Assembly: GCF_051401765.1 (NCBI RefSeq) | Contig: NW_027480438.1 | Coordinates: 2,356,001 to 2,420,000, forward strand | Source: Calliopsis andreniformis | Taxonomy: Eukaryota > Arthropoda > Insecta > Hymenoptera > Andrenidae | Direction: 5' to 3' | DNA: 64,000 nt | Shown here: positions 13,301-27,129 of the stretch, in pieces | How the letters are laid out: each line of letters starts with the position of its first letter | How positions within the stretch are numbered: position 1 is the first letter of the stretch | The notes under the pieces: model-generated | Database searches by the model: none | Told to the model about the DNA's origin: nothing | What the model saw: the letters and a program-made list of their open reading frames with translations, nothing else | Program-made: the position numbers and the translations under genes

Positions 13301-14618
13301 CAATCCTCAACCCTCAGTCTTCATCCTCAATCCTCAAACCTCAATCCTCAATCCTCAATATTCAATCATCAATACTCAATCTTCAATCCTCAATCCTCAA
13401 ACCTCAATCCTCAATCCTCATTCTTCAATCCTAAATACCCAATCCTCAATCTTCAATCCTCAATCCTCAATACCCAATTCTCAATCCTCAATCCTTAATC
13501 CTCAGACCTCAAACATCAATATTCAACCCTCAGTCCTCGTCCTCAATCCACAACCCTCAATCCTCAGTCCTCAATATTCAATCATCAATATTCAATCTTC
13601 AAGCCTCAATCCTCAATCCTCAATCCTTAATCCTCAATCCTCAGTCTTCAACCCTGAATACTCAATCCTCAATACTCAATCCTCAATCTTCAATCCTCAA
13701 TACTCAATCTTCAATCCTCAATCCTCAAACCTCAATCCTTAATATTCAATCATCAATACTCAATCTTCAATCCTCAATCCTCAATCCTCAATTCTCAATC
13801 CTCAATCCTCAATCCTCAATCCTCAATCCTCAATCCTCAATCCTCAATCCTCAATCCACAATCCTCAACCTTCTATACTCAATAATCAATCTCCAATCCT
13901 AGATCCTCAATCCTCAATCCTCAATCCTCAATCCTCAATCCTCAATCCTCAATCCACAATCCTCAACCTTCTATACTCAATAATCAATCTCCAATCCTAG
14001 ATCCTCAATCCTCAATCCTCAATCCTCAATCTTCCACCCTGAATCCTCAATCCTCAATACTCAATCCTCAATCTTCAATCCTCAATACTCAATCTTCATT
14101 CCTCAATCCTCAATCCTCAATCCTCAATCCTCAATCTTCAACCCTCAATACTCAATCTTCGATCCTCAATCCTCAATCCTCAATCCACAATCCTCAATCT
14201 TCAATCCTCAACACTAATCTTCAATCCTCAATCCTCAATCCTCAATCCTCAATACTCATTCTTCAATCCTCAATACCCAATCCTCAATCTTCAATCCTCA
14301 ATCGTCAATCCTCAATCCTAATTCCTCAAACCTCATTCTTCAATCCTCAATACCCAATCCTCAATTTCAATCCTTAATCCTCAATCCTCACTTCTCAATC
14401 CTCAATCGTCCACCCTCAGCCCTCATCCTACATCCTCAATCCTCAATCCTCAATCCTCAATCCTAATTCCTCAATCCTCATTCTTCAATCCTCAATACCC
14501 AATCCTCAATTTCAATCCTCAATCCTCAATCCTCATTTCTCAATCCTCAATCCTCAACCCTCAGCCCTCATCCTCCATCCTCAGTACTCAATCCTCTATC
14601 CTCAATCTTCTATCCTCA
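10399..14618 (+). repeat. Higher-order unit 4, 4220 bp, chimeric, with a private 98 bp duplication
   Basis: It starts like unit 3. At about 11695 it passes from K-type sequence into the tail of a 1582-class unit, then contains the 309-codon stretch (12813-13742). It equals the unit at 16703 plus exactly 98 bp, which come from a local duplication at about 13856-14051. Confidence 0.85.
13856..14051 (+). repeat. 98 bp local tandem duplication
   Basis: The cacaatcctcaacc to tagatcc block appears twice, with ccaca at 13856 and 13954, exactly 98 bp (14 heptamers) apart. The matching region at about 20157 has it once. The 4220 against 4122 bp length difference between units 4 and 6 is fully explained by this. 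Confidence 0.9.
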
Positions 14619-16702
14619 ATACTCAATCTTCAATCCTCATCCCTCAATCCTCAATCCTCAATCCTCAATCTTCAATCCTCAATAGTCAATCTGCAATCCT
14701 CAATCCTCAAACCTCAATCCTCAATCCTCATTCCTCTATCCCCAATACCCAATCCTCAATCGTCAATCTTCAATCCTCAATCCTCAATATTCAATCATCA
14801 ATACTCAATATTCAATACTCAATCTTCAATCCTCAATACTCAATCTTCAATCCTCAATCCTCAATACTCAATCCTCAATCCTCAATCCTCAGGCATCAAT
14901 ACTCAATCTACAATATTCAATCCTCAATCCTTAATCCTCAATCCACAATCCTCAACCTTCAATACTCAATACTCAATCTTCAATCCTCAATTCTCAGTCC
15001 TCAATCCTCAATCCACAATCCTCAATATTCAAACCTCAATACTCAATCTTCAATCATCATCCTCAATCCTCAATTCTCAGTCGTCAATCCTCAGTCGTCA
15101 ATCCTCAATATTCAATACTCAATCGTCAATCCTTAGTCCTCAATCCTCAATCCTCAATCCTCGTTCCTCAAACCTCAATCCTCAACCCTCAGTCTTCATC
15201 CTCAATCCTCAAACCTCAATCCTCAATCCTCAATATTCAGTCATCAATACTCAATCTTCAATCCTCAATCCTCAAACCTCAATCCTCAATCCTCATTCTT
15301 CAATCCTAAATACACAATCCTCAATCTTCAATCCCCAATCCTCAATACTCAATCTTCAATCATCAATCCTCAATCCTCAATTCTCAGTCGTCAATCCTCA
15401 GTCACCAATCCTCAATCTTCAATACTCAATCGTCAATCCTTAGTACTCAACACTCAATCCTCAATCCTCGTTCCTCAAACCTCAATCCTCAACCCTCAGT
15501 CTTCATCCTCAATCCTCAAACCTCAATCCTCAATCCTCAATATTCAATCATCAATACTCAATCTTCAATCCTCAATCCTCAAACCTCAATCCTCAATCCT
15601 CATTCTTCAATCCTAAATACCCAATCCTCAATCTTCAATCCTCAATCCTCAATACTCAATTCTCAATCCTCAATCCTTAATCCTCAGACCTCAAACATCA
15701 ATATTCAACCCTCAGTCCTCGTCCTCAATCCACAACCCTCAATCCTCAGTCCTCAATATTCAATCATCAATATTCAATCTTCAAACCTCAATCCTCAATC
15801 CTCAATCCTTAATCCTCAATCCTCAGTCTTCAACCCTGAATACTCAATCCTCAATACTCAATCCTCAATCTTCAATCCTCAATACTCAATCTTCAATCCT
15901 CAATCCTCAAACCTCAATCCTTAATATTCAATCATCAATACTCAATCTTCAATCCTCAATCCTCAATCCTCAATTCTCAATCCTCAATCCTCAATCCTCA
16001 ATCCTCAATCCTCAATCCTCAATCCTCAATCCTCAATCCACAATCCTCAACCTTCTATACTCAATAATCAATCTCCAATCCTAGATCCTCAATCCTCAAT
16101 CCTCAATCCTCAATCTTCCACCCTGAATCCTCAATCCTCAATACTCAATCCTCAATCTTCAATCCTCAATACTCAATCTTCATTCCTCAATCCTCAATCC
16201 TCAATCCTCAATCCTCAATCTTCAACCCTCAATACTCAATCTTCGATCCTCAATCCTCAATCCTCAATCCACAATCCTCAATCTTCAATCCTCAACACTA
16301 ATCTTCAATCCTCAATCCTCAATCCTCAATCCTCAATACTCATTCTTCAATCCTCAATACCCAATCCTCAATCTTCAATCCTCAATCGTCAATCCTCAAT
16401 CCTAATTCCTCAAACCTCATTCTTCAATCCTCAATACCCAATCCTCAATTTCAATCCTCAATCCTCAATCCTCACTTCTCAATCCTCAATCGTCAACCCT
16501 CAGCCCTCATCCTACATCCTCAATCCTCAATCCTCAATCCTCAATCCTAATTCCTCAATCCTCATTCTTCAATCCTCAATACCCAATCCTCAATTTCAAT
16601 CCTCAATCCTCAATCCTCATTTCTCAATCCTCAATCCTCAACCCTCAACCCTCATCCTCCATCCTCAGTACTCAATCCTCTATCCTCAATCTTCTATCCC
16701 CA
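14619..16702 (+). repeat. Higher-order unit 5, 2084 bp, chimeric
   Basis: The first ~725 bp follow the long-unit pattern (M to just before P). At about 15345 the sequence jumps into the interior of the 309-codon region. From there it matches unit 4 at an offset of 2182, falling to 2084 because the 98 bp duplication of unit 4 is absent. S and V are missing. Confidence 0.82.
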
Positions 16703-19700
16703 ATACTCAATCTTCAATCCTCATCCCTCAATCCTCAATCCTCAATCCTCAATCTTCAATCCTCAATAGTCAATCTGCAATCCTCAATCCTCAAACCTCA
16801 ATCCTCAATCCTCATTCCTCTATCCTCAATACCCAATCCTCAATCGTCAATCTTCAATCCTCAATCCTCAATATTCAATCATCAATACTCAATATTCAAT
16901 ACTCAATCTTCAATCCTCAATACTCAATCTTCAATCCTCAATCCTCAATCCTCAATCCTCAATCCTCAATCCTCAGGCATCAATACTCAATCTACAATAT
17001 TCAATCCTCAATCCTTAATCCTCAATCCACAATCCTCAACCTTCAATACTCAATACTCAATCTTCAATCCTCAACTCTCAGTCCTCAATCCTCAATCCAC
17101 AATCCTCAATATTCAAACCTCAATACTCAATCTTCAATCATCATCCTCAATCCTCAATTCTCAGTCGTCAATCCTCAGTCGTCAATCCTCAATATTCAAT
17201 ACTCAATCGTCAATCCTTAGTCCTCAATCCTCAATCCTCAATCCTCGTTCCTCAAACCTCAATCCTCAACCCTCAGTCTTCATCCTCAATCCTCAAACCT
17301 CAATCCTCAATCCTCAATATTCAGTCATCAATACTCAATCTTCAATCCTCAATCCTCAAACCTCAATCCTCAATCCTCATTCTTCAATCCTAAATACCCA
17401 ATCCTCAATCTTCAATCCCCAATCCTCAATCCTCAATTCTCAATCCTCAATCCTTAATCCTCAGACCTCAAACATCAATATTCAACCCTCAGTCCTCGTC
17501 CTCAATCCACAACACTCAATCCTCAGTCCTCAATATTCAATCATCAATATTCAATCTTCAAGCCTCAATCCTCAATCCTCAATCCTTAATCCTCAATCCT
17601 CAGTCTTCAACCCTGAATACTCAATCCTCAATACTCAATCCTCAATCTTCAATCCTCAATACTCAATCTTCAATCCTCAATCCTCAAACCTCAATCCTTA
17701 ATATTCAATCATCAATACTCAATCTTCAATCCTCAATCCTCAATCCTCAATTCTCAATCCTCAATCCTCAATCCTCAATCCTCAATCCTCAATCCTCAAT
17801 CCTCAATCCTCAATCCACAATCCTCAACCTTCTATACTCAATAATCAATCTCCAATCCTAGATCCTCAATCCTCAATCCTCAATCCTCAATCTTCCACCC
17901 TGAATCCTCAATCCTCAATACTCAATCCTCAATCTTCAATCCTCAATACTCAATCTTCATTCCTCAATCCTCAATCCTCAATCCTCAATCCTCAATCTTC
18001 AATACTCAATACTCAATCTTCAATCCTCAATCCCAAATCCTCAATCCTCAGTCCTCTATCTTCAACCCTCAACACTCAATCTTCAATCCTCAATCCTCAA
18101 TCCTCAATCCTCAATCCTCAATCTTCAATCCTCATCACTAATCTTCAATCAGCAATCCTCAATCCTCAATTCTCAGTCGTCAATCCTCAGTCATCAATCC
18201 TCAATCTTCAATACTCAATCGTCAATCCTTAGTCCTCAATCCTCAATCCTCAATCCTCGTTCCTCAAACCTCAATCCTCAACCCTCAGTCTTCATCCTCA
18301 ATCCTCAAACCTCAATCCTCAATCCTCAATATTCAATCATCAATCCTCAAACCTCAATCTTCAATCCTCATTCTTCAATCCTAAATACCCAATCCTCAAT
18401 CTTCAATCCTCAATCCTCAATCCTCAATTCTCAATCCTCAATCCTTAATCCTCAGACCTCAAACATCAATATTCAACCCTCAGTCCTCGTCCTCAATCCA
18501 CAACCCTCAATCCTCAGTCCTCAATATTCAATCATCAATATTCAATCTTCAATCCTCAATCCTCAATCCTCAATCCTCAATCCTCAATCCTCAATCCTCA
18601 ATCTTCAATCCTGAATCCTCAATCCTGAATACTCAATCCTCAATCTTCAATCCTCAATACTCAATCTTCAATCCTCAATCCTCAATCCTCAATCCTCAAT
18701 CCTCAATCTTCAATTCTCAACACTCAATCTTCAATCGTCAATCCTCAATTCTCAATCCTCAATCCTCATTCTTCAATCTTCAATACTCAATACTCAATCT
18801 TCAGTCCTCAATCCTCAATCCTCAATCCTCAATCCTCAATCTTCAATCCTCAACACTCAATCCTCAATCCTCAATCCTCAATACTAATTCCTCAATCCTC
18901 ATTCTTCAATCCTCAATACCCAATCCTCAATTTCAATCCTCAATCCTCAATCCTCATTTCTCAATCCTCAATCCTCAACCCTCAGCCCTCATCCTCCATC
19001 CTCAATCCTCAATCCTCAATCCTCAATCTTCAATCCTCAATTCTCAATCTTCAGTCCTCGATCCTCAATCATCAATCCTCAATCCTCAATCCTCAGGCAT
19101 CAATACTCAATCCTCAATGCTCAATCCTCAATCCTCAATCCTCAATCCTCATTCCGCAATCCTCAATACCCAATCATCAATCCTCAATCCTCAATCCTCA
19201 ATCCTCAATGTTCAGTCATCGATACTCAATCTTCAATCCCCAATCATCAATCCTCAATACTTAATCTTCAATCCTCAATCCTCAATCCTCAATCCTCAAT
19301 CCTCAATCCACAGGCGTCAATACTCAATCTACAATATTCAATCCTCAATCCTTAATCCTCAATCCACAATCCTCAACCTTCAATACTCAATACTCAATCT
19401 TCAATCCTCAATCCTCAATCCTCAATCCTCAATCCTCAATCCTCTATCCTCAATATTCAATCCTCAATACTCAATCTTCAATCATCAATCCTCAATCCTC
19501 AATTCTCAGTCGTCAATCCTCAGTCACCAATCCTCAATCTTCAATACTCAATCGTCAATCCTTAGTACTCAACACTCAATCCTCAATCCTCGTTCCTCAA
19601 ACCTCAATCCTCAACCCTCAGTCTTCATCCTCAATCCTCAAACCTCAATCCTCAATCCTCAATATTCAATCATCAATACTCAATCTTCAATCCTCAATCC

Positions 19701-20824
19701 TCAAACCTCAATCCTCAATCCTCATTCTTCAATCCTAAATACCCAATCCTCAATCTTCAATCCTCAATCCTCAATACTCAATTCTCAATCCTCAATCCTT
19801 AATCCTCAGACCTCAAACATCAATATTCAACCCTCAGTCCTCGTCCTCAATCCACAACCCTCAATCCTCAGTCCTCAATATTCAATCATCAATATTCAAT
19901 CTTCAAGCCTCAATCCTCAATCCTCAATCCTTAATCCTCAATCCTCAGTCTTCAACCCTGAATACTCAATCCTCAATACTCAATCCTCAATCTTCAATCC
20001 TCAATACTCAATCTTCAATCCTCAATCCTCAAACCTCAATCCTTAATATTCAATCATCAATACTCAATCTTCAATCCTCAATCCTCAATCCTCAATTCTC
20101 AATCCTCAATCCTCAATCCTCAATCCTCAATCCTCAATCCTCAATCCTCAATCCTCAATCCACAATCCTCAACCTTCTATACTCAATAATCAATCTCCAA
20201 TCCTAGATCCTCAATCCTCAATCCTCAATCCTCAATCTTCCACCCTGAATCCTCAATCCTCAATACTCAATCCTCAATCTTCAATCCTCAATACTCAATC
20301 TTCATTCCTCAATCCTCAATCCTCAATCCTCAATCCTCAATCTTCAACCCTCAATACTCAATCTTCGATCCTCAATCCTCAATCCTCAATCCACAATCCT
20401 CAATCTTCAATCCTCAACACTAATCTTCAATCCTCAATCCTCAATCCTCAATCCTCAATACTCATTCTTCAATCCTCAATACCCAATCCTCAATCTTCAA
20501 TCCTCAATCGTCAATCCTCAATCCTAATTCCTCAAACCTCATTCTTCAATCCTCAATACCCAATCCTCAATTTCAATCCTTAATCCTCAATCCTCACTTC
20601 TCAATCCTCAATCGTCCACCCTCAGCCCTCATCCTACATCCTCAATCCTCAATCCTCAATCCTCAATCCTAATTCCTCAATCCTCATTCTTCAATCCTCA
20701 ATACCCAATCCTCAATTTCAATCCTCAATCCTCAATCCTCATTTCTCAATCCTCAATCCTCAACCCTCAGCCCTCATCCTCCATCCTCAGTACTCAATCC
20801 TCTATCCTCAATCTTCTATCCTCA
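16703..20824 (+). repeat. Higher-order unit 6, 4122 bp, repeat of unit 4
   Basis: It matches unit 4 at an offset of 6304, including the chimeric junction (11695 and about 17999) and the 309-codon stretch (12813 and 19117). Only the 98 bp local duplication is missing. The substitution HSA for HSS in the open stretch is shared by these two units and absent from 5241 and 36908. Confidence 0.86.
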
Positions 20825-23800
20825 ATACTCAATCTTCAATCCTCATCCCTCAATCCTCAATCCTCAATCCTCAATCTTCAATCCTCAATAGTCAATCTGC
20901 AATCCTCAATCCTCAAACCTCAATCCTCAATCCTCATTCCTCTATCCCCAATACCCAATCCTCAATCGTCAATCTTCAATCCTCAATCCTCAATATTCAA
21001 TCATCAATACTCAATATTCAATACTCAATCTTCAATCCTCAATACTCAATCTTCAATCCTCAATCCTCAATACTCAATCCTCAATCCTCAATCCTCAGGC
21101 ATCAATACTCAATCTACAATATTCAATCCTCAATCCTTAATCCTCAATCCACAATCCTCAACCTTCAATACTCAATACTCAATCTTCAATCCTCAACTCT
21201 CAGTCCTCAATCCTCAATCCACAATCCTCAATATTCAAACCTCAATACTCAATCTTCAATCATCATCCTCAATCCTCAATTCTCAGTCGTCAATCCTCAG
21301 TCGTCAATCCTCAATATTCAATACTCAATCGTCAATCCTTAGTCCTCAATCCTCAATCCTCAATCCTCGTTCCTCAAACCTCAATCCTCAACCCTCAGTC
21401 TTCATCCTCAATCCTCAAACCTCAATCCTCAATCCTCAATATTCAGTCATCAATACTCAATCTTCAATCCTCAATCCTCAAACCTCAATCCTCAATCCTC
21501 ATTCTTCAATCCTAAATACCCAATCCTCAATCTTCAATCCCCAATCCTCAATCCTCAATTCTCAATCCTCAATCCTTAATCCTCAGACCTCAAACATCAA
21601 TATTCAACCCTCAGTCCTCGTCCTCAATCCACAACACTCAATCCTCAGTCCTCAATATTCAATCATCAATATTCAATCTTCAGTCCTCACTCCTCAATCC
21701 TCAATTCTCAATCCTCAATCCTCAGTCCTCAGACCTCAAACCTCAATCCTCAACTCTCAGCCCCCATCCTCAATCCTCAATCCTCAATCTTCAATCCTCA
21801 ATCCTCAATCCTCAAGCCTCAGTCCTCAATCCTCAATCCTCAATCCTCAGTCCTCAAACCTCAATCCTCAACACTCAATTCTCAATCCTCAATCTTCAAT
21901 CCTCAATCCTCAATACACAATCCCCAATCCTCAATCCTCAGGCATCAATACTCAATCTTCAATACTCAATCCTCGATCCTCAATCCTCAATCCTCAATCC
22001 TCAACCCTCAATCCTCATACCTCAAACCTCAATCCTCAGCCCTCAGTCCTCATACTCAATACTCAATTCTCAATCCTCAATCCTCAATCCTCAATCTTCA
22101 ATCCTCTATCTTCAATCCTCAATAATCAACCTCCAATCCTAGATCCTCAATCTCCAATCTTCAATCCTTAATCCTCAATCTTCAATCCTTAATTCTCAAT
22201 CGTCAATCTTCAATCCTCAATACTCAATCTTCAATCCTCAATCCTCAATCCTAAATCCTCAATCCTTAATCCTCAATCGTCAATCTTCAATCCTCAATAC
22301 TCAATCTTCAATCCTCAATCCTCAATCCTCAATCCTCAATCCTCAATCCTCAATCCTCAATCCTCAATTCTCAATCGTCAATCTTCAATCCTCAACCGTC
22401 AGTCCTCGTCCTCAATCCTCAACCCTCAATCCTCAATCCTCAATCTTCAATCATTAATACTCAATCTTCAATCCCCAATTCTCATTCCTAAATCCTCAAC
22501 CCTCAATCCTCAATATTCAACACACAACCATCAACCATCAATTCTCAATAGTCAACCATCAATCCTCAATCCTCAATCCTCAATCCTCAATCCACAATCC
22601 TCAACCTTCTATACTCAATAATCAATCTCCAATCCTAGATCCTCAATCCTCAATCCTCAATCCTCAATCTTCCACCCTGAATCCTCAATCCTCAATACTC
22701 AATCCTCAACCTTCAATCCTCAATACTCAATCTTCATTCCTCAATCCTCAATCCTCAATCCTCAATCCTCAATCTTCAACCCTCAACACTCAATCTTCGA
22801 TCCTCAATCCTCAATCCTCAATCCACAATCCTCAATCTTCAATCCTCAACACTAATCTTCAATCCTCAATCCTCAATCCTCAATCCTCAATACTCATTCT
22901 TCAATCCTCAATACCCAATCCTCAATCTTCAATCCTCAATCGTCAATCCTCAATCCTAATTCCTCAAACATCATTCTTCAATCCTCAATACCCAATCCTC
23001 AATTTCAATCCTCAATCCTCAATCCTCACTTCTCAATCCTCAATCGTCAACCCTCAGCCCTCATCCTACATCCTCAATCCTCAATCCTCAATCCTCAATC
23101 CTCAATATTCAATCATCAATACTCAATCTTCAATCCTCAATCCTCAAACCTCAATCCTCAATCCTCATTCTTCAATCCTAAATACCCAATCCTCAATCTT
23201 CAATCCTCAATCCTCAATACTCAGTTCTCAATCCTCAATCCTTAATCCTCAGACCTCAAACATCAATATTCAACCCTCAGTCCTCGTCCTCAATCCACAA
23301 CACTCAATCCTCAGTCCTCAATATTCAATCATCAATATTCAATCTTCAAGCCTCAATCCTCAATCCTCAATCCTTAATCCTCAATCCTCAGTCTTCAACC
23401 CTGAATACTCAATCCTCAATACTCAATCCTCAATCCTCAATCCTCAATACTCAATCTTCAATCCTCAATCCTCAAACCTCAATCCTTAATATTCAATCAT
23501 CAATACTCAATCTTCAATCCTCAATCCTCAATCCTCAATTCTCAATCCTCAATCCTCAATCCTCAATCCTCAATCCTCAATCCTCAATCCTCAATCCACA
23601 ATCCTCAACCTTCTATACTCAATAATCAATCTCCAATCCTAGATCCTCAATCATCAATCCTCAATCCTCAATCTTCCACCCTGAATCCTCAATCCTCAAT
23701 ACTCAATCCTCAATCTTCAATCCTCAATACTCAATCTTCATTCCTCAATCCTCAATCCTCAATCCTCAATCCTCAATCTTCAACCCTCAATACTCAATCT

Positions 23801-24260
23801 TCGATCCTCAATCCTCAATCCTCAATCCACAATCCTCAATCTTCAATCCTCAACACTAATCATCAATCCTCAATCCTCAATCCTCAATCCTCAATACTCA
23901 TTCTTCAATCCTCAATACCCAACCCTCAATCTTCAATCCTCAATCGTCAATCCTCAATCCTAATTCCTCAAACCTCATTCTTCAATCCTCAATACCCAAT
24001 CCTCAATTTCAATCCTCAATCCTCAATCCTCACTTCTCAATCCTCAATCGTCAACCCTCAGCCCTCATCCTACATCCTCAATCCTCAATCCTCAATCCTC
24101 AATCCTAATTCCTCAAACCTCATTCTTCAATCCTCAATACCCAATCCTCAATTTCAATCCTCAATCCTCAATCCTCATTTCTCAATCCTCAATCCTCAAC
24201 CCTCAGCCCTCATCCTCCATCCTCAGTACTCAATCCTCTATCCTCAATCTTCTATCCTCA
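20825..24260 (+). repeat. Higher-order unit 7, 3436 bp class
   Basis: It has the same module order and length as unit 3, at an offset of 13862. S is at 21758 and V at 22518. A private caatagtcaacc variant lies near 22550, and caaacatcattc replaces caaacctcattc near 22970. Confidence 0.87.
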
Positions 24261-25485
24261 ATACTCAATCTTCAATCCTCATCCCTCAATCCTCAATCCT
24301 CAATCCTCAATCTTCAATCCTCAATAGTCAATCTGCAATCCTCAATCCTCAAACCTCAATCCTCAATCCTCATTCCTCTATCCTCAATACCCAATCCTCA
24401 ATCGTCAATCTTCAATCCTCAATCCTCAATATTCAATCATCAATACTCAATATTCAATCCTCAATCTTCAATCCTCAATACTCAATCTTCAATCCTCAAT
24501 CCTCAATCCTCAATCCTCAATCCTCAATCCTCAGGCATCAATACTCAATCTACAATATTCAATCCTCAATCCTTAATCCTCAATCCACAATCCTCAACCT
24601 TCAATACTCAATACTCAATCTTCAATCCTCAATTCTCAGTCATCAATCCTCAATCCACAATCCTCAATATTCAAACCTCAATACTCAATCTTCAATCATC
24701 ATCCTCAATCCTCAATTCTCAGTCGTCAATCCTCAGTCGTCAATCCTCAATATTCAATACTCAATCGTCAATCCTTAGTCCTCAATCCTCAATCCTCAAT
24801 CCTCGTTCCTCAAACCTCAATCCTCAACCCTCAGTCTTCATCCTCAATCCTCAAACCTCAATCCTAGATCCTCAATCCTCAATCCTCAATCCTCAATCTT
24901 CCACCCTGAATCCTCAATCCTCAATACTCAATCCTCAATCTTCAATCCTCAATACTCAATCTTCATTCCTCAATCCTCAATCCTCAATCCTCAATCCTCA
25001 ATCTTCAACCCTCAACACTCAATCTTCGATCCTCAATCCTCAATCCTCAATCCACAATCCTCAATCTTCAATCCTCAACACTAATCTTCAATCCTCAATC
25101 CTCAATCCTCAATCCTCAATACTCATTCTTCAATCCCCAATACCCAATCCTCAATCTTCAATCCTCAATCGTCAATCCTCAATCCTAATTCCTCAAACCT
25201 CATTCTTCAATCCTCAATACCCAATCCTCAATTTCAATCCTCAATCCTCAATCCTCACTTCTCAATCCTCAATCGTCAACCCTCAGCCCTCATCCTACAT
25301 CCTCAATCCTCAATCCTCAATCCTCAATCCTAATTCCTCAATAATCATTCTTCAATCCTCAATACCCAATCCTCAATTTCAATCCTCAATCCTCAATCCT
25401 CATTTCTCAATCCTCAATCCTCAACCCTCAGCCCTCATCCTCCATCCTCAGTACTCAATCCTCTATCCTCAATCTTCTATCCTCA
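24261..25485 (+). repeat. Higher-order unit 8, 1225 bp, deletion derivative
   Basis: This is the shortest unit. It runs normally from M to the caaacctc variants before P, then at about 24865 goes directly to tagatcc and the K module. S, V and both P copies are lost. A doubled D precedes the next M. A simple deletion between two cctcaatcc tracts, or unequal exchange, would produce it. Confidence 0.82.
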
Positions 25486-27129
25486 ATGCTCAATCTTCAA
25501 TCCTCATCCCTCAATCCTCAATCCTCAATCCTCAATCTTCAATCCTCAATAGTCAATCTGCAATCCTCAATCCTCAAACCTCAATCCTCAATCCTCATTC
25601 CTCTATCCTCAATACCCAATCCTCAATCGTCAATCTTCAATCCTCAATACTCAATCTTCAATCCTCAATCCTCAATCCTCAATATTCAATCATCAATACT
25701 CAATCTTCAATCCTCATTCCTCAATCCCCAATTCTCAATCCTCAATCCTCAATCCTCAGTCCTCAATCCACAATCCTCAACCTTCTATACTCAATAATCA
25801 ATCTCCAATCCTCAATCCTCACTCCTCAATCTTCAACCCTGAATCCTCAATCCTCAATACTCAATCCTCAATCTTCAATACTCAATACTCAATCTTCAAT
25901 ACTCAATCCCAAATCCTCAATCCTCAGTCCTCTATCTTCAACCCTCAACACTCAATCTTCAATCCTCAATCCTCAATCCTCAATCCTCAATCCTCAATCT
26001 TCAATCCTCATCACTAATCTTCAATCAGCAATCCTCAATCCTCAATTCTCAGTCGTCAATCCTCAGTCATCAATCCTCAATCTTCAATACTCAATCGTCA
26101 ATCCTTAGTCCTCAATCCTCAATCCTCAATCCTCGTTCCTCAAACCTCAATCCTCAACCCTCAGTCTTCATCCTCAATCCTCAAACCTCAATCCTCAATC
26201 CTCAATATTCAATCATCAATCCTCAAACCTCAATCTTCAATCCTCATTCTTCAATCCTAAATACCCAATCCTCAATCTTCAATCCTCAATCCTCAATCCT
26301 CAATTCTCAATCCTCAATCCTTAATCCTCAGACCTCAAACATCAATATTCAACCCTCAGTCCTCGTCCTCAATCCACAACCCTCAATCCTCAGTCCTCAA
26401 TATTCAATCATCAATATTCAATCTTCAATCCTCAATCCTCAATCCTCAATCCTCAATCCTCAATCCTCAATCCTCAATCTTCAATCCTGAATCCTCAATC
26501 CTGAATACTCAATCCTCAATCTTCAATCCTCAATACTCAATCTTCCACCCTGAATCCTCAATCCTCAATACTCAATCCTCAATCTTCAATCCTCAATACT
26601 CAATCTTCATTCCTCAATCCTCAATCCTCAATCCTCAATCCTCAATCTTCAACCCTCAATACTCAATCTTCGATCCTCAATCCTCAATCCTCAATCCACA
26701 ATCCTCAATCTTCAATCCTCAACACTAATCTTCAATCCTCAATCCTCAACCCTCAATCCTCAATACTCATTCTTCAATCCTCAATACCCAATCCTCAATC
26801 TTCAATCCTCAATCGTCAATCCTCAATCCTAATTCCTCAAACCTCATTCTTCAATCCTCAATACCCAATCCTCAATTTCAATCCTTAATCCTCAATCCTC
26901 ACTTCTCAATCCTCAATCGTCCACCCTCAGCCCTCATCCTACATCCTCAATCCTCAATCCTCAATCCTCAATCCTAATTCCTCAATCCTCATTCTTCAAT
27001 CCTCAATACCCAATCCTCAATTTCAATCCTCAATCCTCAATCCTCATTTCTCAATCCTCAATCCTCAACCCTCAGCCCTCATCCTCCATCCTCAGTACTC
27101 AATCCTCTATCCTCAATCTTCTATCCTCA
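25486..27129 (+). repeat. Higher-order unit 9, 1644 bp, chimeric
   Basis: It begins as a 1582-class unit with the caatgctc form of M. At about 26540 it switches from actcaatcttc to the K module (ccaccctg at 26545), so it is a 1582-class head joined to a long-class tail. From this junction rightward it matches 6378 (offset 20167) and 38024 (offset 11479). Confidence 0.82.

Larger units (their letters stand above)
10399..21550 (+). repeat. 6304 bp tandem duplication
   Basis: The segment 10399-16702 is followed by a second copy from 16703. Markers match at 6304 (M, the ~11695/17999 junction and the ATG at 12813/19117), then at 6206 after the 98 bp private insertion. Similarity ends near 15345 in the left copy and about 21550 in the right copy. 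Confidence 0.84.
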
